Assembly: GCA_017893485.1 (NCBI GenBank)
Contig: CM030363.1
Coordinates: forward strand, 84,063,230-84,127,229
Source: Hemerocallis citrina
Lineage: Eukaryota; Streptophyta; Magnoliopsida; Asparagales; Asphodelaceae
Length of the DNA: 64,000 nt
Direction: 5' to 3'
Both the position numbers and the translations under genes were made by a program. Shown here one piece after another: positions 21,701 to 33,606 of the stretch. The notes beneath the pieces were generated by a model. The model saw only the letters and a list, made by a program, of their open reading frames with translations. It was not told where the DNA came from and did no database searches. The number at the start of each line of letters is the position of its first letter. Positions within the stretch are counted from its first letter, which is position 1.

Positions 21701-24359
21701 TGGCATCATCTATCCTATCTCAGATAGCAAATGGGTAAGTCCTATACATGTAGTTCCTAAGAAAAGTGGAGTTACAGTGGTAACAAATGAAGAGAATGAA
21801 CTTATCCCAACAAGAGTAACCACAGGTTGGAGGGTATGCATTGATTATAGGAAACTGAACAATGAAACCAGGAAAGATCACTTCTCTCTTCCTTTTATTG
21901 ATCAAATGTTAGAAAGATTAGCAGGATATAGTCATTATTGTTTTCTAGATGGTTATAGTGGCTATAATCAAATTGCTATTGCTCCAGAAGATCAAGAAAA
22001 GACCACTTTTACATGCCCTTTTGGTACTTTTGCTTACAGGAGGATGCCCTTTGGATTGTGCAATGCTCCAGCTACATTTCAAAGATGCATGATGAGCATA
22101 TTTTCAGACATGGTGGAGAGGTTCATCGAGGTATTTATGGATGATTTTAGTGTTTTTGGATCTTGTTTTGATGAATGCCTTAACCATTTGCAGCTTGTGC
22201 TTAAAAGATGTGAAGAATGCAATTTAGTGCTGAATTGGGAAAAGTGCCATTTCATGGTACAACAAGGTATTGTTTTGGGGCATGTTGTTTCAAAAAGAGG
22301 AATAGAGGTAGACAAGGCAAAAATTGACATCATATCAAAACTACCCCCTCCCACTACAGTTAAGGGTGTTAGGAGTTTTCTAGGACACGCAGGGTTTTAT
22401 AGACGATTTATAAAAGACTTTTCAAAAATCTCCAAACCCCTTTGTGACTTGTTAGCCAAGGATGTTGAGTTTATATGGACTAAGGAATGTACAAATGCTT
22501 TTAATACATTGAAAACTCTTCTCATTTCTGCACCTATTGTCATGGCACCAGATTGGAGCCATCCTTTTGAGCTCATGTGTGATGCAAGTGATTATGCCTT
22601 AGGGGCTGTTTTAGGCCAAAGAATCAATAAGAAACCCCATGTTATTTACTATGCATCTCGAACTCTAAACGATGCACAGCTAAATTATTCCACTACAGAA
22701 AAAGAAATGTTGGCTGTTATATTTGCTGTAGAGAAGTTTAGATCATATTTAATTGGTTCTAAAGTTATTGTTTTCACTGACCATGCTGCTTTGAGATATT
22801 TGTTGGCTAAAAAGGAAGCTAAGCCCAGGTTAATCAGATGGGTGCTGTTGCTTCAAGAATTCGATCTTGAGATTAGAGACAAGAAAGGATGCGACAATGT
22901 TGTGGCAGATCACATGTCCAGATTACTGCACGAGGACGAAAGAAATGTGCCCCCGCTGAATGAAAATTTTCCAGATGAACAACTATTTGAAATAAATGTC
23001 CAAACTCTCGGGGCAGTCGACTGGTCCTTCAACCAGTCGACTGAACTCTCTGAACAGTTCCCCTGGTTTGCTGATATTGTAAATTTTCTAACTGCTCATG
23101 TTTTTCCTCCAGGTATGACACATCAGGAAAGGAAAAGATTGGTGGATCTGAGCAAACACTATTATTGGGATGATCCTTATTTATTCAAATTTTGCTCTGA
23201 TCAAATTATAAGAAGATGTGTGGCAGACGAGGAACAAAGGAGTATTCTACAACATTGCCACCAATATGCATGTGGAGGACATTTTAGGCCAAAGAGAACA
23301 GCACTTAAGGTATTGCAATCTGGTTTTTATTGGCCTAAAGTATTCAAAGATGCTTTTTCTTTTTGCAGGACTTGCGACAAATGCCAAAGGACAGGCAACA
23401 TCTCTTCTAGAAACCAAATGCCACTACACAACATACAAGTAATCGAGCTTTTCGATGTTTGGGGAATCGACTTCATGGGTCCATTTCCTAACTCATTTGG
23501 TTATTTATATATACTTGTTGGTGTGGATTATGTGTCTAAATGGGTCGAGGCTGTCCCCTCACGAACTAATGATCACAAAGTTGTTGTCAAGTTTTTGCAG
23601 GAGAACATTTTCACTAGGTTTGGTACACCACGAGCAATAATAAGTGATGGAGGGAGCCACTTCAATAACTACCCATTTGCTTCTTTGATGAAGAAATATG
23701 GGATTACACATAGAGTGGGAACTCCATATCATCCTCAAACCAGTGGGCAGGTGGAGATTAGCAACAGAGAGATTAAGAGCATCTTGGAAAAGACAGTCAA
23801 CACAAGGAGGAAGGATTGGTCGCTACGCTTGAACGATGCATTATGGGCTTACAGAACCGCTTTCAAGACACCCATTGGCATGTCACCATACTGTTTGGTC
23901 TTTGGAAAAGCATGTCATCTGCCGGTAGAGTTGGAACACAAGGCGTATTGGGCCATTAAAAAGTTCAATTTTGATATGAAACAGGCAGGTGACAAAAGGA
24001 GATTGCAACTAAATGAGCTTGAAGAATTGAGGCACGATGCATATGAAAATGCCAAGCTATACAAGGAAAGGACTAAGTTATACCATGATAAACAATTAGC
24101 AAGGAAGGAGTTTTATGAAGGACAAAAGGTATTGATCTACAACTCAAGATTAAGACTCTTTCCAGGCAAGCTCAAGTCAAGATGGTATGGACCATATATT
24201 GTCACAAAAGTCTTTCCACATGGTGCATTGGAAGTTCACAGCGAAGAACGAAATCAAACATTCAAGGTGAACGGACACAGAGCGAAGCCATACATAGAGA
24301 TGAGTCTAGAACCGCAAGAGGAAGATGTGAATCTTCAAACCATTCAATACGTTGCATGA
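18798..24359 (+). CDS. Athila Gag-Pol polyprotein, intact, 1853 aa
   Basis: Single frame from the first ATG after the primer site. Gag core lies about residues 90-260 ([15 protein letters not shown]), with a zinc knuckle [14 protein letters not shown] near 317-330. Protease has the Athila-type D-L-G-A-S site near 630 ([14 protein letters not shown]). RT spans about 1010-1180, with FMDDFSVFG near 1115. RNase H starts near 1260 ([14 protein letters not shown]). Integrase has the HHCC zinc region ([10 protein letters not shown] ... CDKCQ, near 1486-1530) and the catalytic D,D,E in WGIDFMG (about 1556), ISDGGSHF (about 1617) and [10 protein letters not shown] (about 1652), then a C-terminal tail. 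All catalytic residues are present, with no stop. AGTCGACT pairs are embedded near residues 33, 491, 835, 852 and 1406, all between domains. Readthrough or frameshift is not needed. Confidence 0.95.
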   Translation: MRGRRSLRPELLPIDAETERTLHRLGKLFLANQSTAILTQSTAQRQISQERMAEEIHNRVPMQDKFTPKNIEQPSCIAFQPNATGNMHLSPHLLSMVPHFSGKPDEEPHLHLQDFFDLCRTQSVQGLTAEQIRLILFPFSLKLNAKLWYNSLEPGSINSWEQLATKFLKEFFPAQKTKQLKREIQLFQQKDGDLFFEAWKDFKSKLLKCPTHNLPKDDQVQAFYEGLNDTNKAIVDAACNGILMRKSGEEAIELFEELSENSQQFSTRRGPTKKQGVYEISNNNNIQLEMANMNKKIDMLVNAMSTMGGVKNQTNEMCAICSHLDHTTDTCPMSTFTDQEHANYVGRGVFPPKNNPYSNTYNPGWRNHPNFSWSNNQNNQGNQFTQGHTRNPQMGSGFERPAPEQKKLDFETTVLQLLQQQHQTSNQQGQAIQKLETQIGQIAKELSERKTGELPSQTIPNPGGQEQLQAVTTLRNGKIIDNKVGKHTDKPVDCFYKPVDCTGNSETQLPKAVDSNKVSKKIGTVPPPFPQRLVNKKKEQHLFDVFETLKKVEINIPLLDAIKQIPSYAKFLKGCCTHKRTFQVKEDVALTEEVSAVLLRKLPPKLKDPGSFTIPCRVGEHFFEKALLDLGASINLLPYSVYEKLGLGELKPTSITLQLADRSIKRPRGILEDVLVQVNDFILPADFVVLDMEESSMSSSLPIILGRPFMSTADIKICVKKGIISMKINGEKVEFKMFDTLKLPQDDHECYNIDVVQEIVDQTFQVHSVEPLQATITQSLTLSHVEQEYDDWEIAETVHHLETPQSCSGKPAPLFENFVSDNLCFSTDQAPGAQSKSTGILTSQPNQDTQTKSTAVMDQSTVQKLPDIELKQLPDHLKHAFLGENQTLPVIIAANLSAQEEYKLLKVLREHKNAIGWTIADIKGISPSKCMHRILLENDAKPSREAQRRLNPNMKEVVRAEILKLLDVGIIYPISDSKWVSPIHVVPKKSGVTVVTNEENELIPTRVTTGWRVCIDYRKLNNETRKDHFSLPFIDQMLERLAGYSHYCFLDGYSGYNQIAIAPEDQEKTTFTCPFGTFAYRRMPFGLCNAPATFQRCMMSIFSDMVERFIEVFMDDFSVFGSCFDECLNHLQLVLKRCEECNLVLNWEKCHFMVQQGIVLGHVVSKRGIEVDKAKIDIISKLPPPTTVKGVRSFLGHAGFYRRFIKDFSKISKPLCDLLAKDVEFIWTKECTNAFNTLKTLLISAPIVMAPDWSHPFELMCDASDYALGAVLGQRINKKPHVIYYASRTLNDAQLNYSTTEKEMLAVIFAVEKFRSYLIGSKVIVFTDHAALRYLLAKKEAKPRLIRWVLLLQEFDLEIRDKKGCDNVVADHMSRLLHEDERNVPPLNENFPDEQLFEINVQTLGAVDWSFNQSTELSEQFPWFADIVNFLTAHVFPPGMTHQERKRLVDLSKHYYWDDPYLFKFCSDQIIRRCVADEEQRSILQHCHQYACGGHFRPKRTALKVLQSGFYWPKVFKDAFSFCRTCDKCQRTGNISSRNQMPLHNIQVIELFDVWGIDFMGPFPNSFGYLYILVGVDYVSKWVEAVPSRTNDHKVVVKFLQENIFTRFGTPRAIISDGGSHFNNYPFASLMKKYGITHRVGTPYHPQTSGQVEISNREIKSILEKTVNTRRKDWSLRLNDALWAYRTAFKTPIGMSPYCLVFGKACHLPVELEHKAYWAIKKFNFDMKQAGDKRRLQLNELEELRHDAYENAKLYKERTKLYHDKQLARKEFYEGQKVLIYNSRLRLFPGKLKSRWYGPYIVTKVFPHGALEVHSEERNQTFKVNGHRAKPYIEMSLEPQEEDVNLQTIQYVA
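18893..18924. repeat. AGTCGACT pair in Athila gag N-terminus
   Basis: Core centres 18898 and 18919, spacing 21, both read as Q-S-T in the N-terminal tail before the Gag core. Confidence 0.88.
20268..20300. repeat. AGTCGACT pair between gag and protease
   Basis: Core centres 20273 and 20294, spacing 21, both read as P-V-D-C. The frame differs from the pair near 18898. It lies between the zinc knuckle and protease. Confidence 0.88.
21302..21381. repeat. Two AGTCGACT pairs between protease and RT
   Basis: Core centres 21307/21327 (second copy mutated to AGTCAACC, spacing 20) and 21355/21376 (spacing 21). They are read as K-S-T, T-S-Q-P, K-S-T and Q-S-T in the linker before RT. Confidence 0.88.
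23013..23043. repeat. AGTCGACT pair between RNase H and integrase
   Basis: Core centres 23018 and 23038, spacing 20, so the two copies are read in different frames (A-V-D-W and N-Q-S-T). Confidence 0.88.
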
Positions 24360-25348
24360 ACTCATCATGTCTAGCTGAAGACATAAAACACAGCGCTTAT
24401 TGGGAGGCAACCCAATTTTTCAGGGGAGTATTTACACTTTCCCTTTATTTTCTTTTAGTTATTCATTTTTATTTTTCAGTCTCTCCTTACTAGATGGTAA
24501 CACATGCCTATATCTTATGTTTTGTGCGAACATTGAGGACAATGTTCCATCTAAGTGTGGGGGTATTAGTTAGTTATATTTGGAATCTTTTGAATTTTTT
24601 TTAGGATAAACAATTTCTTATAAAGTAAGAGTAAGGATACTTATTTACTTTAGGATTGTTGAGTTTCATAATTCCCTACAAAATTGTGCGAGTCATGCGA
24701 TTATACATAATAAACAAATGTGATGCTTTTTCTGATAATTATTCCCTTCAGATCTAGTCCTAAATCGAGTTTAAGTAAATAGAGTGATACAATATATGTA
24801 TATATATTTGAATAAAGTCAGTCTACTCCAATGTTTTGAGGGCTTAGTAACTAGGGGTATTCATCACCAATGTTTACCTTTACGTCAAACGGCAACTTGA
24901 AATATGAGTATGCAAAGCACTTTAATGTTTGTGACTTGTTGAGTAACCGGGTGGATACATCACAAATATTTCGCATTCGCGTCAAAAGACAAGTGACAAC
25001 TTTAAAGAAGAGACTATATATAAAAAAAAAAAAAAAAAAAACTCTAGTTTGCTACTGGATTTGTAGTAGAGAAAAGGGATAATCACAGACTGAGTGGATG
25101 CATACTATAACTACATTAATCGCATGACAAATATGATTAAGTTTGGGGATTATGACTGAACAATTGCACTAGAGAAAGTGGGTATGTTCAATTTTACTTT
25201 ATCTGAAATTGTTTGTAGTTTTATATTTTTCATTTTGATGTCCACATAATAAGAAATCTTGATGGTTGAGTTTATTCTGATTATTACTCCCTTGTTCATA
25301 AATTCACTTTTTGCTTGAGGACAAGCAAAAGCTAAGTGTGGGGGTATT
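24360..25348 (+). other. Athila 3' noncoding region with duplicated polypurine tract
   Basis: No env-like frame. CTAAGTGTGGGGGTATT occurs twice: directly before the 3' LTR (25332-25348, the expected polypurine tract) and again at 24552-24568, each after a 'gaggacaa' motif. An A-run lies at 25021-25040. Confidence 0.75.
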
Positions 25349-27054
25349 TGATGAACACATTATTATTCACTTTTTAGAGCAATAATCTTAATAGAATTAG
25401 ACATTTAAAAGCTCTATATATGGTATTTAACTCTTATTTTCTCTTTTCCATAGGAAACAGCTTATAACAGCAAAACGAAGCAGATTTAGGACTTCAAGGA
25501 TAATACACAGCAAACTGCAGAGGATCAGTCGACTGGTTCCCCAACACAGGCGACTGGACAGGAGAAGCTGATTTTCCACAATTCTCGACACAGTCGACTC
25601 ACTCCCAAGAGCAGTCGACTGGCCTGATCACAGATGAAATCTACATAAGTCTCGACTCAGTCGACTGGTTCGAAGATAAGTCGACTGGTCTGCGGCGGAG
25701 TAAACAGATAAGATATTCGAAGATACACCTGAATCTGATTTCAAATCTATTTGAATCAAGATTTTATGCAGCGAATCAAATCTAAAGACAGGGTATTTTC
25801 CAAGTGGACGTGGTGAATAGATAAGGAAAGAAAGGAGAAAAGAGAAAGATATTAATCATCAAATCAAATAAAGAAGGATCTTCCTGAAAAAAAAGTGAAA
25901 ACCTTAATTCTCAGCCGTGTTCTATAAATATCAGAATACCATCTCCAGAACACCTCTCCGCTCTCCACTCCACGACTTCATCCAATAATCAGATATATCT
26001 CGGGGAAGCGACTCAATCACCAAGTTCCTGAAAAACATCGAGAGCATCACTCCATCAACATCGAAAAAGGAGAGAGAAGATCTAGCAACCAGAAGGCAGT
26101 CGACTGTGTGACAGCCAGTCGACCATATTGCCGGAATCCATTAGTTTATTCCTTCTTCTCTCTTTATTCTTTTTATGTTGATCATGTATTCAAACTTGTT
26201 AAGCAATAAAGTTATTATTATGTGGAACTAATTTCATAGTTGGGTAGATCGAAACCGTAGTTATGTAGTGCTATATTCTTCTGAGATCTTCTGATTACTT
26301 ATTGATTGAATCTGGTTGAATTGACATAGATTGATGATCATCAAACTTGATCTCGAAGTCTGAGAGCAGTCGACTGAGGTGAGAGCCAGTCGACTGACAT
26401 ACAGCACGTGAGAATATCAAGTTTATGTTATCATTTATCTAAATCTGTTATATGAAGCATATTGAGACGACCGAATCTCGTGCTCATAATTTGTAACAAA
26501 AGAATCTTTAGGGGTTCTTGGTTCAATCAACTTAGAGGATCTAGATCTGATACCAATTTCTAGAACTTTAAGTGTTTGTTCGTTTCCACTGTTCTGATGT
26601 TTTCTCTAAGTATAACTTAGTAGATACCCTGCTAGATACTTACGGAAAGAAACGAATTAGAGTAGATACCATGCCTAATTCTTGGCTTAGGGAAACATTA
26701 CTTTAAGGAGTAGATACCATGCCCTTGAAGTGAACAAACATGAGTAATTAGAAGTAAGTTCAGAAGGTAGCTTAGCATTATTAACTATTGGTGGAGATCA
26801 ACAACCCAACTATTCAAGAGATATTTGTGATTCAACACCTCTCATCTTAGTTTTAATCTTTTAGTTCTTTTAGATCTTTACAACAACCCTTATTCATTCT
26901 TATTATTAGTTTTATTGATTAGTAAGTTGAAGTCTACAATCTCTGTGGGATCGACCCTTGCTATTACTACGATTCGATTCGTGCACTTGCGAGGTTTTTT
27001 TATAATTTGTGTCTAGTTTATCTATTAATTAGGTAGCTAGATTTCCAACAAACA
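25349..27054 (+). repeat. Athila 3' LTR
   Basis: 1706 bp, the same length as the left LTR and differing at three positions that I saw. It carries the same five palindrome pairs at an offset of 8383 bp. Confidence 0.95.
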
Positions 27055-27059
27055 GTGGC

Positions 27060-27869
27060 GGAGCTCGAGAGCTCGAGCTCGGCATCGACGAGGAGGTTGT
27101 TGGTAGGCGAGGAGAGTGGCTCGGCGACGGGGAGAGTTGGGTTCTTCTCTTTTGGTTTTGTTTTTTTTTGGCGGGAACTGAAAGAAGGAGGAGAAGTGAA
27201 GTAGGGTAACGGGTTTTGATCCATAACAGGTCCGACCTGTTAACCCGTTAACTCTTAAGTCCTTTTTTTTTCTCTTTATCTGCTTGCTTGTTCGGAGAAT
27301 CCGAGCACGGATTTTGAGGTACACTTTTTGCCATTTTGCAATTCGGTAGATCAGTAGCTCGGATTTCAGATCCAGACTACGTGGCTCCATCTGGACTATT
27401 GATCACGATCATGGCGCGTATCATGATGCAGGAAGGCGTGGATCACGAGAAAACGTGATTTTGTCGTTTTGTGGACACGTGGCGAAATCTGAGCCATCCA
27501 TTAGCCATTGGCCCGAACATCTGGACGATCCGACGGTCCAAGGAGCTTGGGAGTGTTTTTTCCCACTATGGAGGTCGGTGCCCCGGTAGCTCGGCGTAGA
27601 TGTGTTACGATCCACTTTTCCAATGCTACGGTGGTCCGATCGGGGTGTGCGACCCCTCGTTTCGAAGCTAATTCGGAGGTTTACAAGTTCTCTTCAGAAA
27701 TGGGTTGAAGAATCACCCTTCTTCATGGTCAAAATAGTCCTACAATATCTTTGTCTTAAGGAGTGTTTTGGTCTTCAGAATTTCCGAAGAGGAGCTCCAC
27801 TCCTAGGGGCGAAGAAGATGGGCTAGGAAGATCCTCGTAAGAGCCATGGGAAGATCCATTCTTGGAGGT
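27060..27869 (-). other. T1 noncoding sequence right of the Athila insertion
   Basis: Continuation of the GC-rich T1 interior (gagctcgg and ggcgagg motifs). It includes stretches around 27400-27600 (gacacgtggcg, gacgatccgacggtcc) like those in the noncoding tail of T2. No gene is seen. Confidence 0.5.
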
Positions 27870-29100
27870 GAGTGCAAGGAGCAACTCTACGGGAGAGTTT
27901 TGAGCTCCGAACTCGCTTAGAAGAGGCCCACACGGGAGACGAGTGGGACGAAGGGCTTGGCTCTAGGAGAGGGCCATTTGGGAGACAAGTTTAAGGAGCA
28001 ACTCTAGGAGAGAGTTGTGCTTCGAACTCGTTGAGAAGAGGTCCGCTTTGGAGGCGAGCGGAGCGAAGAGCTTGGCTCTAGGAGAGAGCCATTTGGGAGA
28101 CGAGTTTGAGGAGCTACTATAGGGAAGAGTTTTGAGCTATGAACTCGCTTAGAAGAGGCCCACTCGGGAGGCCAGTGGGACGAAGGGCTTGGATCTAGAA
28201 GAGAGCCATTTGGGAGACAAGTTTGAGGAGAAACTCAAGGAGAGAGTTGTGCTCCGAACTCGTTGAGAAGAGGTCCGCTTTGGAGGCGAGCGGAGCGAAG
28301 AGCTTGGCTCTAGAAGAGAGCCGTCTTAGGAGACGAGTTTGAGGAGCAACTCTTGGGGTGAGTTTTGAGCTCCGAACTCACTTAGAAGAGGCCCACTCAG
28401 GAGGCGAGTGGGACAAAGGGCTTGGCTCTAGGAGAGAGCCATTTGGGAGACAAGTTTGAGGAGCAACTCTAGGAGAGAGTTGTGCTCCAAACTCGTCGAG
28501 AAGAGGTCCACTTTGGAGGCGAGCGGAGCGAAGGGCTTGGCTCTAGGAGAGAGCGATTTGAGAGACAATTTTGAGGAGCAACTCTAGGAGAGAGTTGTGC
28601 TCTAAACTCGTCGAGAAGATGTCTACTTTGGAGGTGAGCGGAGCGAAGAGTTTGGCTCTAGGAGAGAGCCATATGGGAGACAAGTTTGAGGAGCAACTCT
28701 AGGAGAGAGTTGTGCTCCGAACTCATCGAGAAGAGATCTGCTTTGGAGGCAAGCGGAGCGAAGGGCTTGGCTCTAGGAGAGAGCCATATGGGAGATAAGT
28801 TTGAGGAGCAACTCTGGGAGAGAGTTGTGCTCCGAACTCGTCGAGAAGAGGTCCGCTTTGGAGGCGAGCGGAGCGAAGAGCTTGGCTCTAGGAAGCGAAG
28901 CGAAGAGCTTGGCTCTAGGATAGCGCCATTTGGGAGACGAGTTTGAGGAGCAACTCTAAGGGAGAGTTTTGAGCTCCGAACTCGCTTAGAAGAGGCCCAC
29001 TCGGGAGGAGAGTGAGACGAAGAGCTTGGCTCTAAGAGAGAGTCATTTGGGAGACAAGTCTGAGGAGCAACTTAGAGGAGAGTTGAGCTCCGAACTTATT
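27870..29100. repeat. T1 tandem array, about 115-bp units, two alternating types
   Basis: About ten units of 115-118 bp, marked by gcttggctcta at about 27955, 28070, 28187, 28302, 28420, 28535, 28650, 28765, 28880 and 29024. Type A units contain cccactcgggagg and type B units gtccgctttggagg. The order is A-B-A-B-A-B-B-B-B-A, with a short 28-bp partial duplication at about 28880-28908. Confidence 0.8.
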
Positions 29101-29540
29101 GTTTATGTGAGAGAGTCAACAGTTGTGGGAGTAGTTCCGAATGGTGAAGCACTTCTTACTCGCTTATGAGCAAGTAGTCGAAGCAGAGTCGAGCCAAGTG
29201 TTGGACTCCGAACTCATCGTTTAAAGAGATTCAACAGTTGTGGGAGCAGTTCCGAATGGCGAACCACTTCTTACTCGCTTATAAGCAAGTAGTTGAAGAG
29301 GAATCGAGCCAAGTTTTGGACTCCGAACTTGTTGTTAGAGGGGGTTAACGAGTTGTAGGAGCAATTCCGAATGGTGAGCTGTCCCGCCCTTGCTTGTTTG
29401 CAAGCGGCTAAAGCAACGTTGGACCAAGTGTTGGACTCCAAACTCATTTTTTTAGCTTAGTAAGTTGTGGGAGCAGCCATGTAGGAGAAGCTGGACTCTG
29501 AACTCACCATTTAACGAGTCGTAGATGTGACTCGGAGAGA
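29101..29540. repeat. Second T1 tandem array, about 118-bp units x3
   Basis: Three diverged units share caacagttgtgggag, agttccgaatgg and tcttactcgctta, starting near 29101, 29218 and 29336. They share the 'gactccgaactc' motif with the neighbouring array, so they probably diverged from it. Confidence 0.65.
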
Positions 29541-29804
29541 TAGAGATGAAGCAAGAGCAATAATTTTCAATGAAAAATTGCTAAGTTTTATTGAGATAAA
29601 CTAAGTGGCCGCTTCAATAGGGAGAGCCATTATTACATGCTTCTTGACCGTGTTACAAGCATCGACCTTATTAAAAACCTAGATCCTACTTCTACGATAA
29701 GGTGAAGGCCTCCTAGGAGGAGCTGAGTTCTCCCTCCATTGAACCTCCTTTGATGAGGTGGAAGACGGCCCCAGGTTCTGAGTCTTGAAGCTCGGCGGGC
29801 CTCT

Positions 29805-31523
29805 CTATTCGTTTGTAGGCTCCTCAGGGGGAAGCTCGGCCCCATCTTTTTGGACGAACTTGATCAGGTATCCCCGCTGTATGAGTTCTACGATCTCCTC
29901 CTTGAGAGCCCGACAATCATCCGTGTCGTGGTCGTGGTCCCTGTGAAAGCGGCACCATTTATCCTTATTTCTCTTCTTGCCAGAGGTATTCATTCTAGGG
30001 AGAGCGCGGAGTAGCCCTTCCTTGTCCACCTCCATAATAACTTCTGATATATTAGCAATGAGTGGGTGAACTTCTCAAAACGAGGAGTCGGGCGGCGCTG
30101 GCCATTGCCGTCCTTCTGGGATTTTTGGGACCTCTCTTTGCTCGTATTCTTTCGTTTGTTCCCGGAAGATGATTCCTCAAGAGTAAGTGGGTTGAGAGCC
30201 TCTTCCACTCGAATGTACTTCTCACTCCTAAGTAGGAGTTCTGAGAAGTTTCGAGGAGGCTTCTTGGCAAGGGACGCCCTGAGGTCGGCATTAGTGACGT
30301 TGCACTCGAATGCGGCAGAGGTTACTGATTGGTTGAGGGAGGGAATGGACCGGGCTTCGGCGGTGAAGCGTTGAACGTAATCCCTTAGGCGTTCACCCTT
30401 TCTTTGGTTGAGGGTCACTAGAGATAAACTTGTTTTCTCGGCCCGGTGGCTACTTACGAAATGAGTAAGGAAGTTCCCTTCGAACTAATCGAATGAGGAG
30501 ATGGAGGCCGGGGCGAGTCGAGAGTACCATTCTCTCGCAGGCCCCTTCAGCGTGGCAGGGAAGATCTTGCAAAGGAGGGCGTCTGAAGCATGGTGGATCA
30601 TCTGAGAGTTTTGAAACTCTCTATGTGATCCGCGGGGTCCGACTCCCCGGTATACGATTCGAAGTGAGGCGACTTGAAGTTTTCTGGGACGGGGGCCTCC
30701 ATGATGGTGCGGGAGAATGGAGGTCTGCTCTTCCGGAGGTTTATCGCCCGTTGCTCTTCTTCCCTGTCACTCCGGCCGAGGCGCTTCTCCATCTCGTGGA
30801 GACAACGGTAGACCGAGTCTTCTCTTCGATCATATCTTGCCGAGCCTCGAGACTCATCTTCGTACGAGGGTGGACTGGGGCTGCGGCGATGGTAGCTTAG
30901 AGATAGACGAGGACTGGGAGTGTGAAGGCGGCTTGGGGTAGGTTTAGGACTAGGTGCCCAATTCTCGTGGTTGGGAGTAGCGTTGAGGGCCCGCAAACGG
31001 CCTCTTGAAAATCTTGGAGCTTCGCCCTTGTGACTAGTGCCTCTCTAGCTTGGCGGTCCCTATGTGTGGCTCGGCTTACTGGAGAATGAGTTCTCCGCTG
31101 ATGACGCTGAGGGGACTCTCTTTGCCTCATCGGGGAAGGGGATCTTCTGGTCCTCGGTCGGCGGGGGTTCCGGACTCTTGAGGCTCCTGGGCGCTCAGGT
31201 TGGTAGACTCCCCCAAGGGCTCGCCATCCATTCAGGCGAGTTCGGAGGTCGACCCCCTTCTGGCGGTTGGCAATCACTTGACGAAGACCCCGCTCTGGAG
31301 GGCTTTGAGAAGCCATAGATTCAATTGAAGGATTGGGAACTGCGACATGGTCATGCGAAGGATGTTGCTTCGGACGACTCCGACGGCAGCCCCCCTGGGC
31401 AGCCCCCCGAGATCCTGGAGGGGCCTGTTGAGGAGGAGCACCTTGAGTTGGAGGAGGGGGAGAAGGAAGAGAAGTGGTTCTTCGGTTGGATACCGCTGCC
31501 TTCCCCTTATCTTTTGGATGCAT
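29805..31523 (-). pseudogene. T1 gag, multiply frameshifted
   Basis: The minus-strand start MHPKDKGKAAV is followed by a Pro-rich and Arg/Ser-rich N-terminus (31523-30990). A shifted frame has FSRTIMEAPVPENF (30996-30598). Another has the Gag core RLRDYVQRFTAEARSI (30418-29990), and a last one the knuckle-like KWCRFHRDHDHDTDDC (near 29960). These parts match the T2 Gag in order. At least three frameshifts and several stops break it. It ends without protease, RT or integrase, so T1 encodes at most Gag. Confidence 0.8.
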
Positions 31524-31576
31524 GACTTGAAACTAGTTTCGCTGATGAAGTTAGGTCGGGTTGCTTTTTTGTTTTC

Positions 31577-31593
31577 CACAGACGGCGCCAATC
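31577..31593 (-). promoter_or_regulatory. T1 primer binding site
   Basis: On the minus strand ATTGGCGCCGTCTGTGG, the same site as in T2 at 34759-34775, next to the 5' LTR. Confidence 0.8.
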
Positions 31594-32169
31594 TATTGCT
31601 GCTGATTTTGGCGTGGCAACAAACAGATGAATTTGTGGATTCTTGGAGAAAACAATAAAGCAAACATGTTGACCTTCACCAATGTGTTGACTGGTTTCTT
31701 GCCGCTGTCGTTGACCTGCAAAAAGTGCGAAACACCAGGATGGATCCCGGCGACGCACCCTCCGACGCTCTTGTCAGTAATCTGAATGATTATAAAAGAG
31801 CTTTAATTGGAAAAGTATTGATTACCTTCTTATGGTGGGGGGGAGAGGGATTTTTATAGTCGCCTTAGGGATCAGTTTCGAGATAAGAACATATCTCTAC
31901 TTCCCGGTGTGGATGGATAGAAGTGGTTAAAATCACCTCTTAGGGATAATTATGAATCTGAATTCTTGTTTATCCTTCTGAACTGGTTTGTAACGGGTTG
32001 GGACTCATACCCAGTAAGACAGATCCGTTTATAGGTTATTGGGCTTTAAAAAAAGACCCAGTCACCGTTTCAGACCCGTTTATAGGTGAAATTACCGTTT
32101 TACCCCTGAACTTTAAGATCCATGTCCGATTTGAACGGTCCCGATTTAATCTCATTTTTAGCCATATCA
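31594..32169 (-). repeat. T1 5' LTR
   Basis: Starts TGATATGGC on the minus strand (32169) and ends AGCAATA (31594). It aligns with 9034-9608. Target copy ttacc follows at 32170-32174. Confidence 0.85.
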
Positions 32170-32174
32170 TTACC

Positions 32175-33065
32175 TTAATGCTATTTTCTGACATCACAAA
32201 TCCTATTATCTTTAACAAGAGATGTTGCAAATCCTGGTCCAGAGTGAGTGTATGGCAGCTATACTTCTTGGTTATCCGTAGTTTCCTGTTTGCAGTCAAA
32301 AAATTGCTTTCTCCGAAGAAAATACAACCGGCATGAACAAATCGCCAACCAAACTTTAGTACCTAAATAACTATTTTTATTGTTAAATAATGATAGCAGA
32401 AAACATAATAACCTGAGCATATATTTACTCATATTCATAATGAATCATGGCAACCATCAATCGAGCTGCACTTTGACCTTTTAAAGCATAAAAATGGAAC
32501 ACTACCAAAGTTGAGAGGAAGATGCGCACATATATGTCACTACTGATTTCACGAGATAAATAGTGGTTTCAGTTTAAGAAAACAATTTATAGATTTAAAC
32601 ATGTAGGAATTTGTATGCAACTTAAAATATACCGAGAGGGGAAATTATACACTATCATCGGTTTTACGGGTGCTGATGAACTCAATACCTGACTTATAAT
32701 GGTAGCAATGCAACAAGCCACATAGACGACAGTGAGGTTACAGAAATTGGATCAACTACCCCACGCTTCACTCAGTTAATAAAAAATTTATGTCTTCATT
32801 AATATTAAGATTCTTTGAAACTTAGGTAACAAAGTACATAACGTGTTTTCAATAGTACTAAACAACAGTTAGGATTTACATAATTATTTCAACAGTTGTA
32901 ATAGATAACACAAGGGATCTGATTGATTAACAGCAAAGAGTTACTACAAGTTTTCACCAAACATCGCGCATTGACTAATCCCATTAATCAGTCAGTAGCA
33001 TTCATGCACTTGTTCACAGACTGCGTCTAGAAGTGAATACAGAAAAGTCATTAACCTTAGCAAGG
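32175..33065. other. AT-rich flank without recognised features
   Basis: Lies between T1 and the LINE tail. Before the T1 insertion it would have joined 7307-9028. No coding, RNA or repeat feature is supported. Confidence 0.4.
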
Positions 33066-33102
33066 TTTTTTTTTTATTAATTTTTTTTATAAGAAAAAGG
33101 TG

Positions 33103-33606
33103 GAGTCTGGCCACCCTATTTCATTAATAAGTGATTAATAAAACAAACGCAGAGTACTGAGCCTACTACAAAATCCTACAAACAAATCAAAAATTACATA
33201 AACTCCACCTGAACATGGAGGGTGGGACAAAATGAACATAGTGCAACCGCAAAGAAATACATTATATCCCCCCAACAAACCGTGGGGTGGTGGGTATCAA
33301 TAATCATAAGCGGTCGTGCTGGCTATCAATCAATCGTCGGCCCGATCTCGATCTCGATCTCCTTGTCATCAAACTCCTCTACCTGAAAAACACTCGAAAT
33401 CCTTTCCCTGGGACGTGCTGCTGCCAAATTAGCCCAAAAAAAGATAAAATGCATAATGTGAGTCAAATTGCCAAAAATACTATTGCAAGTTCTACGAAAG
33501 TAAAGATTATTTCTGTCTAGCCATAGAACCCAGGTCATTGCGGCGATAGCGATATACCATGCTTCTCTCATTGAACCCATCTCCGACGCGAACATTGGGC
33601 CTACCC
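33103..33606 (-). pseudogene. LINE ORF2 C-terminal end and 3' UTR
   Basis: The minus frame 33595-33326 reads MFASEMGSMREAW ... VLWLDRNNLYF, the usual tail after the LINE zinc-knuckle region. It continues directly from the sequence ending at 48576 once S3 is removed. Below 33326 is a 3' UTR and the poly(A)-like tail. Confidence 0.75.

Larger units (their letters stand above)
16966..27054 (+). mobile_element. Athila-type Ty3/gypsy retrotransposon, intact and young
   Basis: 10,089-bp element with two 1706-bp LTRs, target duplication gtggc at 16961-16965 and 27055-27059, a tRNA-Asp-type primer site, a single intact Gag-Pol frame and a polypurine tract. By eye the LTRs differ at only three positions (near 17503, 17700 and 18599 of the left copy), so insertion was recent. 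There is no env-like frame between pol and the 3' LTR. Protease style (DLGAS) and primer site place it in Athila. Confidence 0.95.
9034..32169 (-). mobile_element. T1: gag-only Tat-like Ty3/gypsy element, split by later insertions
   Basis: Minus-strand element with LTRs at 9034-9608 (3') and 31594-32169 (5'). Its target duplication ttacc is at 9029-9033 and 32170-32174. Without the nested S1/S2 and Athila insertions it is about 6.9 kb. It has a primer site (31577-31593), a decayed gag (29805-31523), large tandem arrays (27870-29540) and a polypurine tract, but no protease, RT or integrase. Its LTRs resemble those of T2, from which a helper might have acted in trans. The many LTR differences mark it as the oldest layer in this stack. 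Confidence 0.85.

Noticed and set aside
24360..25348. env-like gene in Athila
   Set aside because: No frame longer than about 70 residues and no membrane-protein features.
30493..31658. Several plus-strand frames over the T1 gag region
   Set aside because: They are GC-rich shadows antisense to a recognisable gag; none has family features.
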